64,000 bases of DNA from Stenotrophomonas cyclobalanopsidis (GCF_008710035.1 NZ_VYKI01000005.1:51411-115410); one strand, 5' to 3'. Counted from the first letter of the stretch, positions 8,477 through 16,908 are shown. Notes: generated by a model not told the origin, from the letters alone. Numbers and translations are program-made.

Positions 8477-8953
8477 GTGACCGATCTGTTCGAGCTGGGC
8501 ATGCCGTGGTTCGAGTTCGTACTACGGGCCACCGCCGTCTACGTCGTGGTGCTGCTGCTGACGCGCCTCAGTGGCAAGCGATCGATCGGGCAGTCCGCAC
8601 CGTTCGACATGCTGGTCATTGTCCTGCTCGGCACGGCGGTGCAGAACTCGCTGATCGGCGAGGACACCTCGCTGCTTGGCGGGCTCATCCTTGCGGCCAC
8701 GTTGCTGGGTCTGAACTGGCTGGTCGGCTACTTGACCGCGCGCAATCGTCGGCTGCACCGTTGGGTGGAGGGCGCGCCGGTCGTGCTGGTGCGCAACGGC
8801 AAGGTGTTCTGGGACCAGTTGCGCCGCTGCAACGTAGCGCCGGAGGACCTGGATGTGGCCATGCGCAAGGCAGGCTGCGATGGCCATCACCAGATCGAAC
8901 TGGCCATGCTGGAGACCTCGGGAGAGATCACCGTGGATGCTGAAGACCGCTGA
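8477..8953 (+). CDS. DUF421 (YetF-like) inner-membrane protein
   Basis: About 158 residues from a GTG start at 8477, chosen because an AGGGAG ribosome site lies eight bases upstream; an in-frame GTG at 8426 lacks one. Three hydrophobic helices near the N-terminus (VLRATAVYVVVLLLT, DMLVIVLLGTAV, LIGG-type third helix) are followed by the soluble YetF domain with RWVEGAPVVLVRNGKVF and the C-terminal ALETSGEITV-like strand. YetF/DUF421 proteins are linked to spore and envelope functions in Bacillus but have no defined activity here. Confidence 0.86.
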   Translation: MTDLFELGMPWFEFVLRATAVYVVVLLLTRLSGKRSIGQSAPFDMLVIVLLGTAVQNSLIGEDTSLLGGLILAATLLGLNWLVGYLTARNRRLHRWVEGAPVVLVRNGKVFWDQLRRCNVAPEDLDVAMRKAGCDGHHQIELAMLETSGEITVDAEDR

Positions 8954-9049
8954 AGCCGCAGCAGCGGAATGCACACGCCGCACACGGCAAGGTCACCGCC
9001 GGCACAGCGGTGGCCATGCGATGCTGCAGCCCCCAACGGCAGGAGAACG

Positions 9050-10216
9050 ATGATGCAGGCGCTGACCTATCACGGCCGCAAGGATGTCCGCGTTGAGACC
9101 GTACCCGATCCGGTACTCGCTGCCGAGGATGACCTCATCCTGCGGGTGACCGCCACCGCCATTTGCGGCTCCGACCTGCACCTGTACCGGGGCAAGATTC
9201 CCGACCTGCACAGCGGCGACGTGCTGGGCCACGAGTTCATGGGTATCGTGGAAGAGGTTGGCAGGGGCGTGACCCAGGTACGCCCTGGCGACCGCGTGGT
9301 CATCCCGTTCGTGATTGCCTGTGGTGAATGCTTCCACTGCCAGCTGGCGGAGTACGCCGCATGCGAGACCACCAACCCCGGCAAAGGGGCGGCGCTCAAT
9401 GCGAAGGGATTGATGCCGCCGGCCGCGTTGTTTGGGTATAGCCACCTCTACGGTGGGGTCGCTGGGGGCCAGGCGGAGTTCGTGCGGGTGCCCAAAGCCA
9501 ACGTCGGTCCACTGCGCATTCCCGAAGGCGTGGCAGACGAGCAGGTGCTGTTTCTGTCCGACATCCTGCCGACCGGCTACCAGGCCGCGCTCAACGCCGG
9601 GGTGAAGGCGGGCTCGACGGTTGCCATCTTCGGTGCAGGACCGGTAGGGCTGATGAGCGCTGCCTGCTGCCGCCTGCTGGGTGCGGAAACCATCTTCATG
9701 GTCGATCACCTGCCGTATCGGCTGGATTTCGCGCAACGCACCTATGGCATCACGCCCATCGATTTCAGCAAGGTGGACGATCCCGCCGACTACATCGTCA
9801 GCCAGACCAGCGGGCGAGGCGTGGATGCCTGCATCGAGGCGGTTGGCTTCGAGGCAGAGGGCAGCTCGCTTGAAACTGCGTTGACCGCGGTGAAGCTGGA
9901 AGGCAGCAGCGGTGTTGCGATCCGCCAGTGCATTGCTGCCGCTCGCCGTGGCGGCGTCGTCAGTATTCCTGGCGTCTATGCCGGCTTCATCCACGGCTTC
10001 CTGCTGGGGGATGCATTCGACAAGGGCCTGACGTTCAAGATGGGGCAGACCCATGTGCAGGGCCTCATGCCTGAGCTCCTGACCGCCATCCTTGATGGCA
10101 AGCTGGACCCCGGCAACATCATTTCGCATCGGATGAGCCTGGCCGACGCCGCGCAGGGCTATGCCATGTTCGATGCAAAGGACGATGACTGCCGGAAGAT
10201 CGTGCTGACCCCGTGA
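9050..10216 (+). CDS. zinc-dependent alcohol dehydrogenase, formaldehyde-dehydrogenase-like
   Basis: About 388 residues. The catalytic zinc ligand is in [13 protein letters not shown], with GHEFMG next, and the structural zinc site is the four-Cys cluster [15 protein letters not shown]. The NAD site is [11 protein letters not shown]. The segment [35 protein letters not shown] is typical of the glutathione-independent formaldehyde dehydrogenase/threonine dehydrogenase branch. ATG 9050 follows AGGAGAACG; ATG 9053 is equally possible. The following small gene overlaps its stop codon. Confidence 0.92.
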   Translation: MMQALTYHGRKDVRVETVPDPVLAAEDDLILRVTATAICGSDLHLYRGKIPDLHSGDVLGHEFMGIVEEVGRGVTQVRPGDRVVIPFVIACGECFHCQLAEYAACETTNPGKGAALNAKGLMPPAALFGYSHLYGGVAGGQAEFVRVPKANVGPLRIPEGVADEQVLFLSDILPTGYQAALNAGVKAGSTVAIFGAGPVGLMSAACCRLLGAETIFMVDHLPYRLDFAQRTYGITPIDFSKVDDPADYIVSQTSGRGVDACIEAVGFEAEGSSLETALTAVKLEGSSGVAIRQCIAAARRGGVVSIPGVYAGFIHGFLLGDAFDKGLTFKMGQTHVQGLMPELLTAILDGKLDPGNIISHRMSLADAAQGYAMFDAKDDDCRKIVLTP

Positions 10217-10542
10217 CAGGCGATCCTGCGCGCGCTACGCCGCTGACCCCTGACAAGCGTTACATCGTGGTACGCGGCCGACTCTGGCGTGCGACCAACC
10301 CCAATCTCACCGCCACCGAGCGTGCGCGGTGGGTTGCCGCTCTCATGGACGCGCGGCGCGCGGTGCAGGGCGCAATGAGGAGTGGGGAGTCGACCGCGCT
10401 GCGCAGTGCGCGCCGCGCGGTGGAGGCGGCCAAGCGAGGCCTTGGCGAGCGCGGCCCGGTCTGGTGGACAGATGGCGGCAAGGACTACAACCGCTATCTG
10501 GTGAAGAATACGCCATACGCGAGCTGGTTCGACGCGCTTTGA
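10213..10542 (+). CDS. small conserved protein of unknown function
   Basis: A 109-residue protein starting at a GTG that overlaps the dehydrogenase stop (GTGA), so probably translationally coupled. It is rich in Arg and Ala with the pattern [14 protein letters not shown] near the start, an amphipathic helical middle, and [20 protein letters not shown] at the end. I do not recognise a function. The fit to local codon usage and the coupling support it as a real gene. Confidence 0.75.
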   Translation: MTGDPARATPLTPDKRYIVVRGRLWRATNPNLTATERARWVAALMDARRAVQGAMRSGESTALRSARRAVEAAKRGLGERGPVWWTDGGKDYNRYLVKNTPYASWFDAL

Positions 10543-10543
10543 A

Positions 10544-10574
10544 GCCGGAGGCGAAGCAGCTCAGCCTCTCCGGC
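10544..10574. terminator. hairpin between convergent genes
   Basis: GCCGGAG (10544-10550) pairs with CTCCGGC (10568-10574) immediately after the stop of the small protein gene and before the convergent response regulator. There is no clear T-run. Confidence 0.4.
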
Positions 10575-10662
10575 GTATGCGCCTTGTCCTGGTCGCTGGC
10601 GTCGCCCGTGGGATTGAATGGCAGCTTGCTCATCAGAGGGGTTCCTTGGTGGGTATGAAGTC

Positions 10663-11064
10663 TCAGCGCTGTGACGGGCGCGCGGCACGGCCCTGCGCGA
10701 GCGTCTGGTTGACCGCTTCCTGCAGCTGCGGGATGTGGAAGGGCTTGGCCACGAAACGGGCCTTCTGGTGGCGAGCGGGGACCACCTGGTCATAGACTGC
10801 CGACGCGAACAGGAATGGCACTCCCAGCTCTGCCAACCGGTCGGCAACCGGGAACACCACGCCGTCGCCGAGCTCGATATCGAGAATGGCCGCGTCAAAC
10901 TGTCCGTTGCGGAGCAGGCTCAATGCCTCGAACACGCTCTCAGCATGCGTAATGGTACTTCCGTCGCTGGACAGCGCATCTTCGACCAGCTCGGCCAGGT
11001 CAAGCTGATCCTCCACCAGCAACAGGCACTGTTCCTGGACCCGTTCACTTCCGTACTTCTGCAT
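10663..11064 (-). CDS. single-domain response regulator
   Basis: A 133-residue receiver domain with no output domain. Visible are the acidic pocket in LLLVEDQLDLAELV, the phosphorylated Asp in FDAAILDIELGDG, the Ser/Ala switch in FLFASAVYD and the conserved Lys in FVAKPFHIPQL. No kinase is adjacent. It could serve as phosphate sink or output for the LOV hybrid kinase at 36.8 kb, which is speculation. It is divergent from the DUF72 gene. Confidence 0.9.
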   Translation of the reverse strand: MQKYGSERVQEQCLLLVEDQLDLAELVEDALSSDGSTITHAESVFEALSLLRNGQFDAAILDIELGDGVVFPVADRLAELGVPFLFASAVYDQVVPARHQKARFVAKPFHIPQLQEAVNQTLAQGRAARPSQR

Positions 11065-11235
11065 GCCGAACCTTGTTCATTACCTCTTATAGGAAGGTAC
11101 TGTCCGCTTCCGTGCATCAAGGCAGTGCCTGCCCCCTGTGTGCGGCATGCGAAGGCGCTGTTCTGCTGAAGCACTTCACGCGGGACGCGTGCCTGGTTCA
11201 CCCCCGCAGGACAGGGAGTACGGGAAGCTGGATTG

Positions 11236-12000
11236 ATGCAGACCGCGCCCCCCACCTTGCCATTTGAACCCATTCACGTAGGCTGCGCAGGGTGGTCCTT
11301 GCCGTCCGCGCATGCAGCCGACTTCGGTGAGGGTCAGAGTGCACTGCAGCGCTATGCAACCCGCTTTTCGCGGGTGGAGATCAACTCTTCGTTCTACCGC
11401 CCGCACAGACCAGAGACCTACGCGCGATGGGCGCAGGCCGTCCCCGCGCATTTCCGCTTTTCGGTAAAGATGCCGCAGGCCATCAGTCACGAAGCCGGCC
11501 TGCGGGGGGCGGGGCCGTTGCTTGACCCTTTTCTGCACGCAGTGAACTACCTCGGCGATCGGCTGGGCGTACTACTGCTGCAGCTGCCGCCGCGCCTGGC
11601 GTTCGATGCCCGCGTGGCATCGACCTTCTTCCGGGCAGTCCGGCATCGCACGGCCGTAGCCGTGGCCTGCGAACCCCGCCATGAAAGCTGGTTCTCGGCG
11701 CCGGCTGACGAACTGTTGGAACGTCACGGCATCGCACGCGTCGCCGCCGATCCTGCGCGGGTTCCCCGCGCGGCCGAGCCCGGTGGCGCGCGCCAATGGA
11801 GTTACTGGCGATGGCACGGTCGACCGCGCGTGTACTACAGCAGCTACCCGCACAGTGACCTGCGCGCGCTTGCCCAGGCGGCAGGTGCAGCCGCCGGCCA
11901 GGGTCCGGCCTGGATCATCCTGGACAACACCGCGCAGGGTCACGCCATACCCAATGCGCTGCGCCTGCAAACCCTGCTGAAGGAGAACCAGCATGCCTGA
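11236..12000 (+). CDS. DUF72 (YecE-like) protein
   Basis: A 254-residue TIM-barrel-type DUF72 protein. Signature segments are HVGCAGWSLP, FSRVEINSSFYRPHRPETYARWA and FRFSVKMPQAISH near the N-terminus, and YWRWHGRPRVYYSSY then ILDNTAQGHAIPNALRL at the end. The function of the family is not established. ATG 11236 is used rather than the TTG one codon earlier. Its last eight bases overlap the Nei-type gene that follows, so the two are coupled. Confidence 0.9.
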   Translation: MQTAPPTLPFEPIHVGCAGWSLPSAHAADFGEGQSALQRYATRFSRVEINSSFYRPHRPETYARWAQAVPAHFRFSVKMPQAISHEAGLRGAGPLLDPFLHAVNYLGDRLGVLLLQLPPRLAFDARVASTFFRAVRHRTAVAVACEPRHESWFSAPADELLERHGIARVAADPARVPRAAEPGGARQWSYWRWHGRPRVYYSSYPHSDLRALAQAAGAAAGQGPAWIILDNTAQGHAIPNALRLQTLLKENQHA

Positions 12001-12796
12001 AGGTCCCTCTATCGTCCTCCTGCGCGAAGAGGCCGCTCGATTCAGGGGCAGGACGGTGCGCCATGTCGGCGGCAACAGCAGGGTGGACCTGGCGCCCCTG
12101 GTAGGGCGACGGATAAAGGCGGTACGCAGCTGGGGCAAGCATTTCCTGCTGGAGTTCAGCCACGTCTCACTGCGGATCCACCTCATGCTGTTCGGCAGCT
12201 ACCGTATCAACGAGCGCAAGGATGGCGTTCCGAGGGTTTCGTTGCAGTTCGACAGAGAGGAATTGAACTTCTACGCGTGCTCGGTCAAGCTCATCGAGCA
12301 GCCTCTCGACGATGTCTATGATTGGCGGGCGGACGTGATGAACGACGCCTGGGATGCACGCCTGGCGCGCCGCAAGCTGAAAGCCATGCCCGATGCCCTG
12401 GTTTGCGATGCCCTGCTGGATCAGACCGTGTTTTCCGGCGTTGGCAACATCATCAAGAATGAAGTGCTGTTCCGCATCGCCGTGCATCCGGGGAGCCGGG
12501 TAGGGGATCTGCCTCCCCGAGTGCTGACCCGCCTCATCGATGAGGCGCGCAATTATAGCTTCGACTTCCTGCGCTGGAAGCGTGGGCACGAGCTCAAAAA
12601 GCACTGGCAGGTGCACGCCCGGAAGGCATGCCCGGGTTGTGGTGGGCCAATCAGTAAACTGTACATGGGGACCACGCAGCGCCGCACGTTCTTCTGCCCT
12701 GGCTGCCAGCGCCTGTACGGACCTGCAGATGCTCCATCGCTGCCGACAGAGCAGGCGGCATCTTCCCGGCGATCACGCCCAAAGGTTCCGCGTTGA
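11993..12796 (+). CDS. nei: endonuclease VIII-like DNA glycosylase (Fpg/Nei family)
   Basis: A 267-residue protein beginning MPEGPS, where Pro2 is the catalytic Schiff-base nucleophile and Glu3 the acid. The H2TH region includes LLDQTVFSGVGNIIKNEVLFR, and the C-terminal zinc finger is CPGCGGP with FFCPGC and a final Cys pair spaced as in the family. It excises oxidised pyrimidines from DNA in base excision repair. It is translationally coupled to the DUF72 gene. The short Ser/Arg-rich tail after the finger is unusual but probably harmless. Confidence 0.93.
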   Translation: MPEGPSIVLLREEAARFRGRTVRHVGGNSRVDLAPLVGRRIKAVRSWGKHFLLEFSHVSLRIHLMLFGSYRINERKDGVPRVSLQFDREELNFYACSVKLIEQPLDDVYDWRADVMNDAWDARLARRKLKAMPDALVCDALLDQTVFSGVGNIIKNEVLFRIAVHPGSRVGDLPPRVLTRLIDEARNYSFDFLRWKRGHELKKHWQVHARKACPGCGGPISKLYMGTTQRRTFFCPGCQRLYGPADAPSLPTEQAASSRRSRPKVPR

Positions 12797-12944
12797 CGGC
12801 TGACATGTCAGCACGGTGGCGTTGCAGCTGCATGCAGATGGGCATGGAGAGTCTCGGTGAGTGAGGCAGCGTCATGACTGCCAATCACGCTGCGTTTGAT
12901 CGCGGCACTCCACACTGGACTCCAGTCAGTCCAGAGGAGCTTGA

Positions 12945-13604
12945 ATGAGCCAGGTTTTCATCGTCGGCGCGGCCGGCAAGGTCGGTCGTTCATTGGCCCA
13001 GCAGGCCAGCGCACGCGGCCACCGCGTACTGGCACTGCACCGTGCGCAGGAACAGGCCGCCGAACTCACCGCGCTCGGCGCACGCCCGGTGCAGGGCGAC
13101 CTGTTGCAGCTGGATGTTGCCGCGCTGGCGGCGAAGATGCAGGGCTGCGACGTGGTGGTGTTCTCAGCCGGTGCCGGCGGCAAGGGCGGCGCGTCGATGA
13201 CCGACGCCATCGATGGACGCGGACTGGAACTGGCCGTGGCTGCGGCTCAGGCTGCTGCCGTACCGCGTTTCCTGCTGGTGTCGGCCTTCCCGGAGGCCGG
13301 ACGCGGCAAGCACCTGTCGGATACGTTCGAGAACTACATGGTGGTGAAGAAACGCGCCGACGTGCATCTGGCCGAAAGCCCGCTGGACTGGGTGATCCTG
13401 CGCCCGGGCACGCTCACCGACGAACCGGGCACGGGCCGGGTGCGGGCCGGGCTGGCCATCCCCTACGCCAACATCGCCCGCGCCGACGTCGCCGCCACGC
13501 TGCTGGCATTGATCGAACACCCGCAGCTGCGGCGTTGCATCATCGAACTCACCGAGGGCGGAACCCCGGTGTTCGATGCGCTGCAGGCGCTGTCGCCGGC
13601 ATGA
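12945..13604 (+). CDS. NAD(P)-binding atypical SDR protein (YhfK-like)
   Basis: A 219-residue Rossmann protein starting MSQVFIVGAAGKVGRSLAQQ, with VQGDLLQLD, VVFSAGAGGKGG and FLLVSAFPEAGRG. This is the NAD(P)H-binding/atypical SDR pattern of flavin reductase-like YhfK/YwnB proteins; the usual YxxxK dyad is not clear. AGGAGCTTGA just before ATG 12945 is a good ribosome site. The substrate is unknown. The threonine leader described next begins 40 bases after its stop. Confidence 0.87.
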   Translation: MSQVFIVGAAGKVGRSLAQQASARGHRVLALHRAQEQAAELTALGARPVQGDLLQLDVAALAAKMQGCDVVVFSAGAGGKGGASMTDAIDGRGLELAVAAAQAAAVPRFLLVSAFPEAGRGKHLSDTFENYMVVKKRADVHLAESPLDWVILRPGTLTDEPGTGRVRAGLAIPYANIARADVAATLLALIEHPQLRRCIIELTEGGTPVFDALQALSPA

Positions 13605-13644
13605 GGGCTTGACCACGACAACGCGCTGACGCAGCATCGAGCGC

Positions 13645-13704
13645 ATGCTCCTTCGCGCCACCACCACCGTCACCACCACCACGACTGCCGCTGGCGGGTC
13701 GTGA
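13645..13704 (+). CDS. threonine-rich leader peptide (attenuator type)
   Basis: A 20-codon ORF, ATG to TGA, translated as MLLRATTTVTTTTTAAGGS. Eight codons are threonine (ACC x6, ACG, ACT) and the remainder resembles the classical thr operon leader peptide of enterobacteria in composition and order (Thr block followed by a small-residue/Gly tail). No clear Shine-Dalgarno is seen, so it may be leaderless or weakly initiated. It lies ahead of an attenuator-like hairpin and the isochorismatase-family gene. This is the opposite of what is expected, since no threonine biosynthesis gene is nearby. Confidence 0.6.
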   Translation: MLLRATTTVTTTTTAAGGS

Positions 13705-13772
13705 GGTCGTTACGTGACGTGAAATAGCGCACTCTCGCAGGACCCCGCCAGTCATGGACGGGGTCGTATGTT
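13692..13772 (+). promoter_or_regulatory. candidate transcription attenuator
   Basis: The end of the leader ORF (TGGCGGGTC, 13692-13700) can pair with GACCCCGCCA at 13741-13750 (one bulged C). The same GACCCCGCCA can instead form a terminator-like hairpin with TGGACGGGGTC (13755-13765), followed by GTATGTTT. The two structures exclude each other, as in ribosome-mediated attenuation: a ribosome stalled on the Thr codons would leave the first arm free and favour antitermination. Confidence 0.55.
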
Positions 13773-13806
13773 TCTCCGTCCGTGTCCACCCCACAGGAGA
13801 AACACC

Positions 13807-14358
13807 ATGAGCCCATCCGGAATCCCCCGCCGCGGCCTGCTGGTCATCGACATGCAGCACGGCCTGTTCAGCGGCGCGCATCGCCCTTACCGCGCTGACG
13901 AAGTGCTGGCCAGCATCAATGCGCTGATCGACCGCGCACATGCCGTCGGTGTCCCGGTGTTTGCCGCACGCCACGTCGGTCCCGCAGGCTCGCCGCTGGT
14001 CAGCGACAGCCCGCTGTCGCAGCTGCTGGCCGACCTCGCCATCGATCCCGCGCGCGACACCGTGTTCGAGAAGAGGCGGCCAAGCTGCTTCTTCGAGACC
14101 GGCTTGGCCGAGCGGCTGGCGGCGGCCGGCGTCGAGGAGCTGGTCATCGTCGGCATGAAGACGGACTACTGCGTGGATAGCACCTGCCGCGCCGCGCGCG
14201 ACCTCGGCATCCCTGCGGTGCTGGTGGCCGACGCGCACACCACCACCGATTCGCCCGTGCTTGAGGCGAAGATCATCGTCGAGCATCACAACGCCACGCT
14301 GCGCGGGGCGTTCGTCAGCCTCGTCGCCAGCGCAGACTGCACGTTCGCGGCAGGGTAG
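13807..14358 (+). CDS. isochorismatase family cysteine hydrolase
   Basis: A 183-residue protein of the isochorismatase/nicotinamidase fold. The catalytic Asp is in LLVIDMQHGLF (about residue 15), the Lys in VFEKRRPSCFF and the nucleophile Cys in MKTDYCVDSTCRAA. ATG 13807 has CAGGAGA upstream. The family covers isochorismatase, nicotinamidase, N-carbamoylsarcosine amidase and other hydrolases; the sequence does not tell which. Transcription seems to run through the Thr-leader attenuator. Confidence 0.9.
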   Translation: MSPSGIPRRGLLVIDMQHGLFSGAHRPYRADEVLASINALIDRAHAVGVPVFAARHVGPAGSPLVSDSPLSQLLADLAIDPARDTVFEKRRPSCFFETGLAERLAAAGVEELVIVGMKTDYCVDSTCRAARDLGIPAVLVADAHTTTDSPVLEAKIIVEHHNATLRGAFVSLVASADCTFAAG

Positions 14359-14398
14359 GCCGTCCGCAACGCATACACTGGCCGTCGATGTGCCCGCG

Positions 14399-14464
14399 CC
14401 AACCAAGATTGGCGGCTACCAGGGCAGGGCCATGAGCCCGTCTGGTAGATGCCCACCTTGGTGG
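14399..14464. repeat. SMAG-type REP dimer
   Basis: Two copies in opposite orientation, each an inverted repeat ending in GTAG: GTAG on the plus strand at 14445 followed by a CCACC/TTGGTGG arm, and its mirror copy at 14399-14419. Together they form a tail-to-tail pair in the gap between convergent genes and probably serve as a terminator. Confidence 0.7.
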
Positions 14465-14480
14465 ACACACTCACCCTCGC

Positions 14481-15407
14481 TCAGCGCTGCTCGTCCTTGC
14501 GCGCGCTCAGCTCACGGTCGGCACGCAGGAACACCGCACTGGTGCTCTCCTCGCCGGTACCGCCGGCGGCGCCCAGCAGCAGCGGCCGCGGCAGTCGCGA
14601 GGAAGCATCGTCGGCCACGGCCTGCAGGGCGGCCAGGGTCGCGGCGGCCTGGTTGCTGCCGAGCACCGCGATGAACTCGCCGCTGCCGGTGACCCGGTTG
14701 ATGCTGTCGCCACGTCCGGCATCCAGGCACTGTTCCAGTGCCACGTCCAGCTGCTGCAGCTGACGTTCCAGGCTGCGCTCGCCCATCTGTTCGGCCAACG
14801 TGGCCATGTCCTGCAGCTCGAGGATGACCACGGTGCAGGCAGTGCCGGTGGTGGCGTGCGCCGCTTCCACCAGCGGGCTTTGCTCGAGGATGGTCGCCAC
14901 TTCCTGCTCGCGCTCGCGGCTGCGCGCTTCCAGCAGGGTCATGGTCAGCCGGGCCAGGGCCTGCAGCGCCTCGCGCTGCTCCTGGCTGAGCGAGCGCGGG
15001 GTCAGGTCGACCACGCAGACGCTGCCGACCGCTGCGCCTTCGCGGGTGACCAGCGGCATGCCCGCGTAGAAGCGCGCCCCCATTTCGTTCAACACCGGGT
15101 TGTCGACGAAGCGGCTGTCCTGTTTCAGGTCGCCCACTTCCAGCAGCTGCTCAGGCTGGCGGATGGCGTGGTCGCACACCGCCACGTCGCGGTCGGTTTC
15201 GGTGCCATCCACGCCGATGCGGGCCTTGAACCACTGGCGATCACGATCGATCAGGGTCACCATGGCCATCGGCGTACCGCAGACGGCGGCCGCCACCTTC
15301 ACGATATCGTCGTAGGCCGGCTCGGGCAGGCTGCCGACCACGTGCAGCGCATCCAGCGCGTGCTGGCGTTCGGCTTCATTGAATGCGGCAGAAGAGTGAT
15401 CCGTCAT
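14481..15407 (-). CDS. GAF domain protein with degenerate GGDEF-like C-terminus
   Basis: A 308-residue cytoplasmic protein. Residues 1-160 form a GAF domain (LDALHVVGSLPEPAYDDIVKVAAAVCGTPMAMVTLIDRDRQWFKARIG is its typical entry, here cut by motif). The C-terminal half looks like a diguanylate cyclase fold, with VVILELQDMATLAEQMG and a GSGEF in place of GGD/EEF, so cyclase activity is unlikely. It may act as a signalling receptor. It is convergent with the isochorismatase gene. Confidence 0.85.
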   Translation of the reverse strand: MTDHSSAAFNEAERQHALDALHVVGSLPEPAYDDIVKVAAAVCGTPMAMVTLIDRDRQWFKARIGVDGTETDRDVAVCDHAIRQPEQLLEVGDLKQDSRFVDNPVLNEMGARFYAGMPLVTREGAAVGSVCVVDLTPRSLSQEQREALQALARLTMTLLEARSREREQEVATILEQSPLVEAAHATTGTACTVVILELQDMATLAEQMGERSLERQLQQLDVALEQCLDAGRGDSINRVTGSGEFIAVLGSNQAAATLAALQAVADDASSRLPRPLLLGAAGGTGEESTSAVFLRADRELSARKDEQR

Positions 15408-15710
15408 GGTTATCCTGGGCAGTCAGAGGTTCTCGCTCATGCTAGAGCACGCCCGCGCCCGACGGATGAACCATCGCCGCACCCGGCGTGCATCCCGGCG
15501 CATGTCCTGCACACTCTCGCGGGCTCGCTCGAAACTGACAAACGATAGGCTGCTGATGGCCTCGCTGTCGGGCAGGTGATCTCGATGCCTGGAACGTTAC
15601 CTGCGTTCGCAGGCGTCAGAGGCTGCAGTCGGTCGCATCATGGCCGTGCCGTGGTCCACCACGCGATCTGCGGCGCCTGCGCTCACCTGAGTGCGCCTGC
15701 GTGCAGAGGT

Positions 15711-15743
15711 GAAGCGGTCCAGGTGTTTGCACCCGACCGCTTC
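15711..15743 (-). terminator. hairpin after PfpI-like gene
   Basis: Perfect arms GAAGCGGTC/GACCGCTTC with an inner AGGTG/CACC pairing, 11 bases after the stop of the DJ-1/PfpI gene (minus strand). The rest of 15408-15753 holds no gene I can support. Confidence 0.55.
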
Positions 15744-15753
15744 TGCAGTTCGC

Positions 15754-16437
15754 TCAGGCCTGGGTCACGGCCTGGATCAGCACCGTGGCAGCCTCGGCCG
15801 ACGAGCCCGGGTTCTGGCCCGTCACCAGCAGGCCATCGCGGCGCACGTACGAACCCCAGTCCGGACCCTTGCTGTAGTCACCACCGAGGTCCTTCAGCAT
15901 GTCCTCCACCAGGAAGGGCACGACCTTGGTCAGGCCCACCGCGTCCTCCTCGGTGTTGGCAAAACCGGTGACCTGCTTGCCGGCGACCAAGGGCTTGCCA
16001 TCGGGCGCCCTGACCTGGCGCAGCACGCCCGGTGCGTGGCAGACCAGGCCGACCGGCTTGCCGCTGGCAACGAACGATTCGATCAGCGCGATGGAGTGGG
16101 CGTCATTGGCCAGATCCCACAGCGGGCCGTGGCCGCCGGGGTAGAACACCGTGTCGAAGTCGGCAGCGTTGACGATGTCCAGGCGCACGGTCGCGGCCAG
16201 CTGCGCCTTGGCGTCGGCGTCGGCTTCGAAGCGGTGGGTCAGTTCGGTCTGGAATGCCGGCTCGTTGCTCTTCGGGTCCAGTGGCGGCTGGCCGCCCTTG
16301 GGCGAGGCCAGCACGATCTCCGCGCCTGCATCCTTGAAGGCGTAGTACGGGGCGGCCAGTTCTTCCAGCCAGAAGCCGGTCTTGTGCCCGGTATCGCCAA
16401 GCTGGTCGTGCGAGGTCAGAACGATGAGGACTTTCAT
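15754..16437 (-). CDS. DJ-1/PfpI family protein (type 1 glutamine amidotransferase-like)
   Basis: A 227-residue protein. GHKTGFWLEELAAPYYAF carries the family Glu, and the nucleophile elbow is GLVCHAPGVL (Cys at about 134, His next). EEDAVGLTKVVPFLVEDMLKDLGG follows. The layout is that of the glyoxalase III/HchA-like group that detoxifies methylglyoxal or acts as a chaperone. A TetR-type operator lies 31 bases upstream of its start and the former TetR gene further upstream is truncated, so it may now be derepressed. Confidence 0.9.
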   Translation of the reverse strand: MKVLIVLTSHDQLGDTGHKTGFWLEELAAPYYAFKDAGAEIVLASPKGGQPPLDPKSNEPAFQTELTHRFEADADAKAQLAATVRLDIVNAADFDTVFYPGGHGPLWDLANDAHSIALIESFVASGKPVGLVCHAPGVLRQVRAPDGKPLVAGKQVTGFANTEEDAVGLTKVVPFLVEDMLKDLGGDYSKGPDWGSYVRRDGLLVTGQNPGSSAEAATVLIQAVTQA

Positions 16438-16467
16438 GGTGGTGCTCCTGTTGGAGGGTTGGTGCAG

Positions 16468-16482
16468 TAGACCGGCCGTCTA
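16468..16482. promoter_or_regulatory. TetR/NemR-type operator palindrome
   Basis: TAGACCGGCCGTCTA carries the TAGAC/GTCTA arms seen in NemR-type boxes of TetR-family repressors. It lies just upstream of the PfpI-like gene, where a repressor would block its promoter, and next to the TetR gene remnant. Confidence 0.6.
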
Positions 16483-16494
16483 GCGGTCGATTGT

Positions 16495-16518
16495 GAAAAA
16501 ACACTCCGCAGGGAGTGT
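16495..16518 (-). terminator. Rho-independent terminator of the TetR remnant
   Basis: On the minus strand, a hairpin ACACTCC/GGAGTGT is followed by a run of six T. It terminates the truncated TetR gene and separates it from the PfpI-like gene. Confidence 0.8.
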
Positions 16519-16536
16519 GTCGGATGCATCCCTCGC

Positions 16537-16863
16537 TCAGCGTGAGGGATGCAGGATCTGTCGGGTGCTGAGCCGTGCGTTCTCGAAGGGCTGCGGGCCG
16601 CGCACGATCTTGACCATGATGCTGGCGCCCAGCCAGAGCTGGTAGAGGCTTTGTGCCAGCGCGGCGGCATCACCGTCGCTGGCCAGCGAGCCGTCGGCCC
16701 GGCCGCCTTCGATCGCCCGGGTCAGGCGTTCGATGATGCCGGCCGTGCCACTGCGCAGGGCCGCACGCATGGCCGGCGAGAGGTCAGCCACCTCGGCGCC
16801 CAGCTTCACCGCCAGGCCACCCCAGGCGCGTGCGCTTGACCAGCTTTTGTAGAGTCGAGCCAT
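16537..16863 (-). pseudogene. truncated TetR family repressor, DNA-binding domain missing
   Basis: Only the C-terminal ~95 residues of a TetR/YcdC-like regulator remain: GGLAVKLGAEVADLSPAM, IIERLTRAIEGGRADGSL and LYQLWLGASIMVKIVRGPQPFENA. Normal family members have a ~50-residue HTH plus ~50 residues before this point. The apparent ATG and the first residues are encoded by the loop and arm of a SMAG repeat, whose presence coincides exactly with the loss of homology. The terminator and the operator next to the PfpI gene survive. A deletion with breakpoint in the SMAG is the simplest history. Confidence 0.8.
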
Positions 16864-16905
16864 GCTCGACTCAGGGCCTGCAGCCGAGCATGGGCTCGGC
16901 TCTAC
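16849..16905. repeat. SMAG dimer at the TetR breakpoint
   Basis: Two GTAG-started palindromes in opposite orientation: GTAGAGTCGAGC...GCTCGACT at 16849-16871 and the mirrored copy ending GGCTCTAC at 16905. It overlaps the start codon of the truncated TetR ORF. Confidence 0.85.
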
Positions 16906-16908
16906 AGA

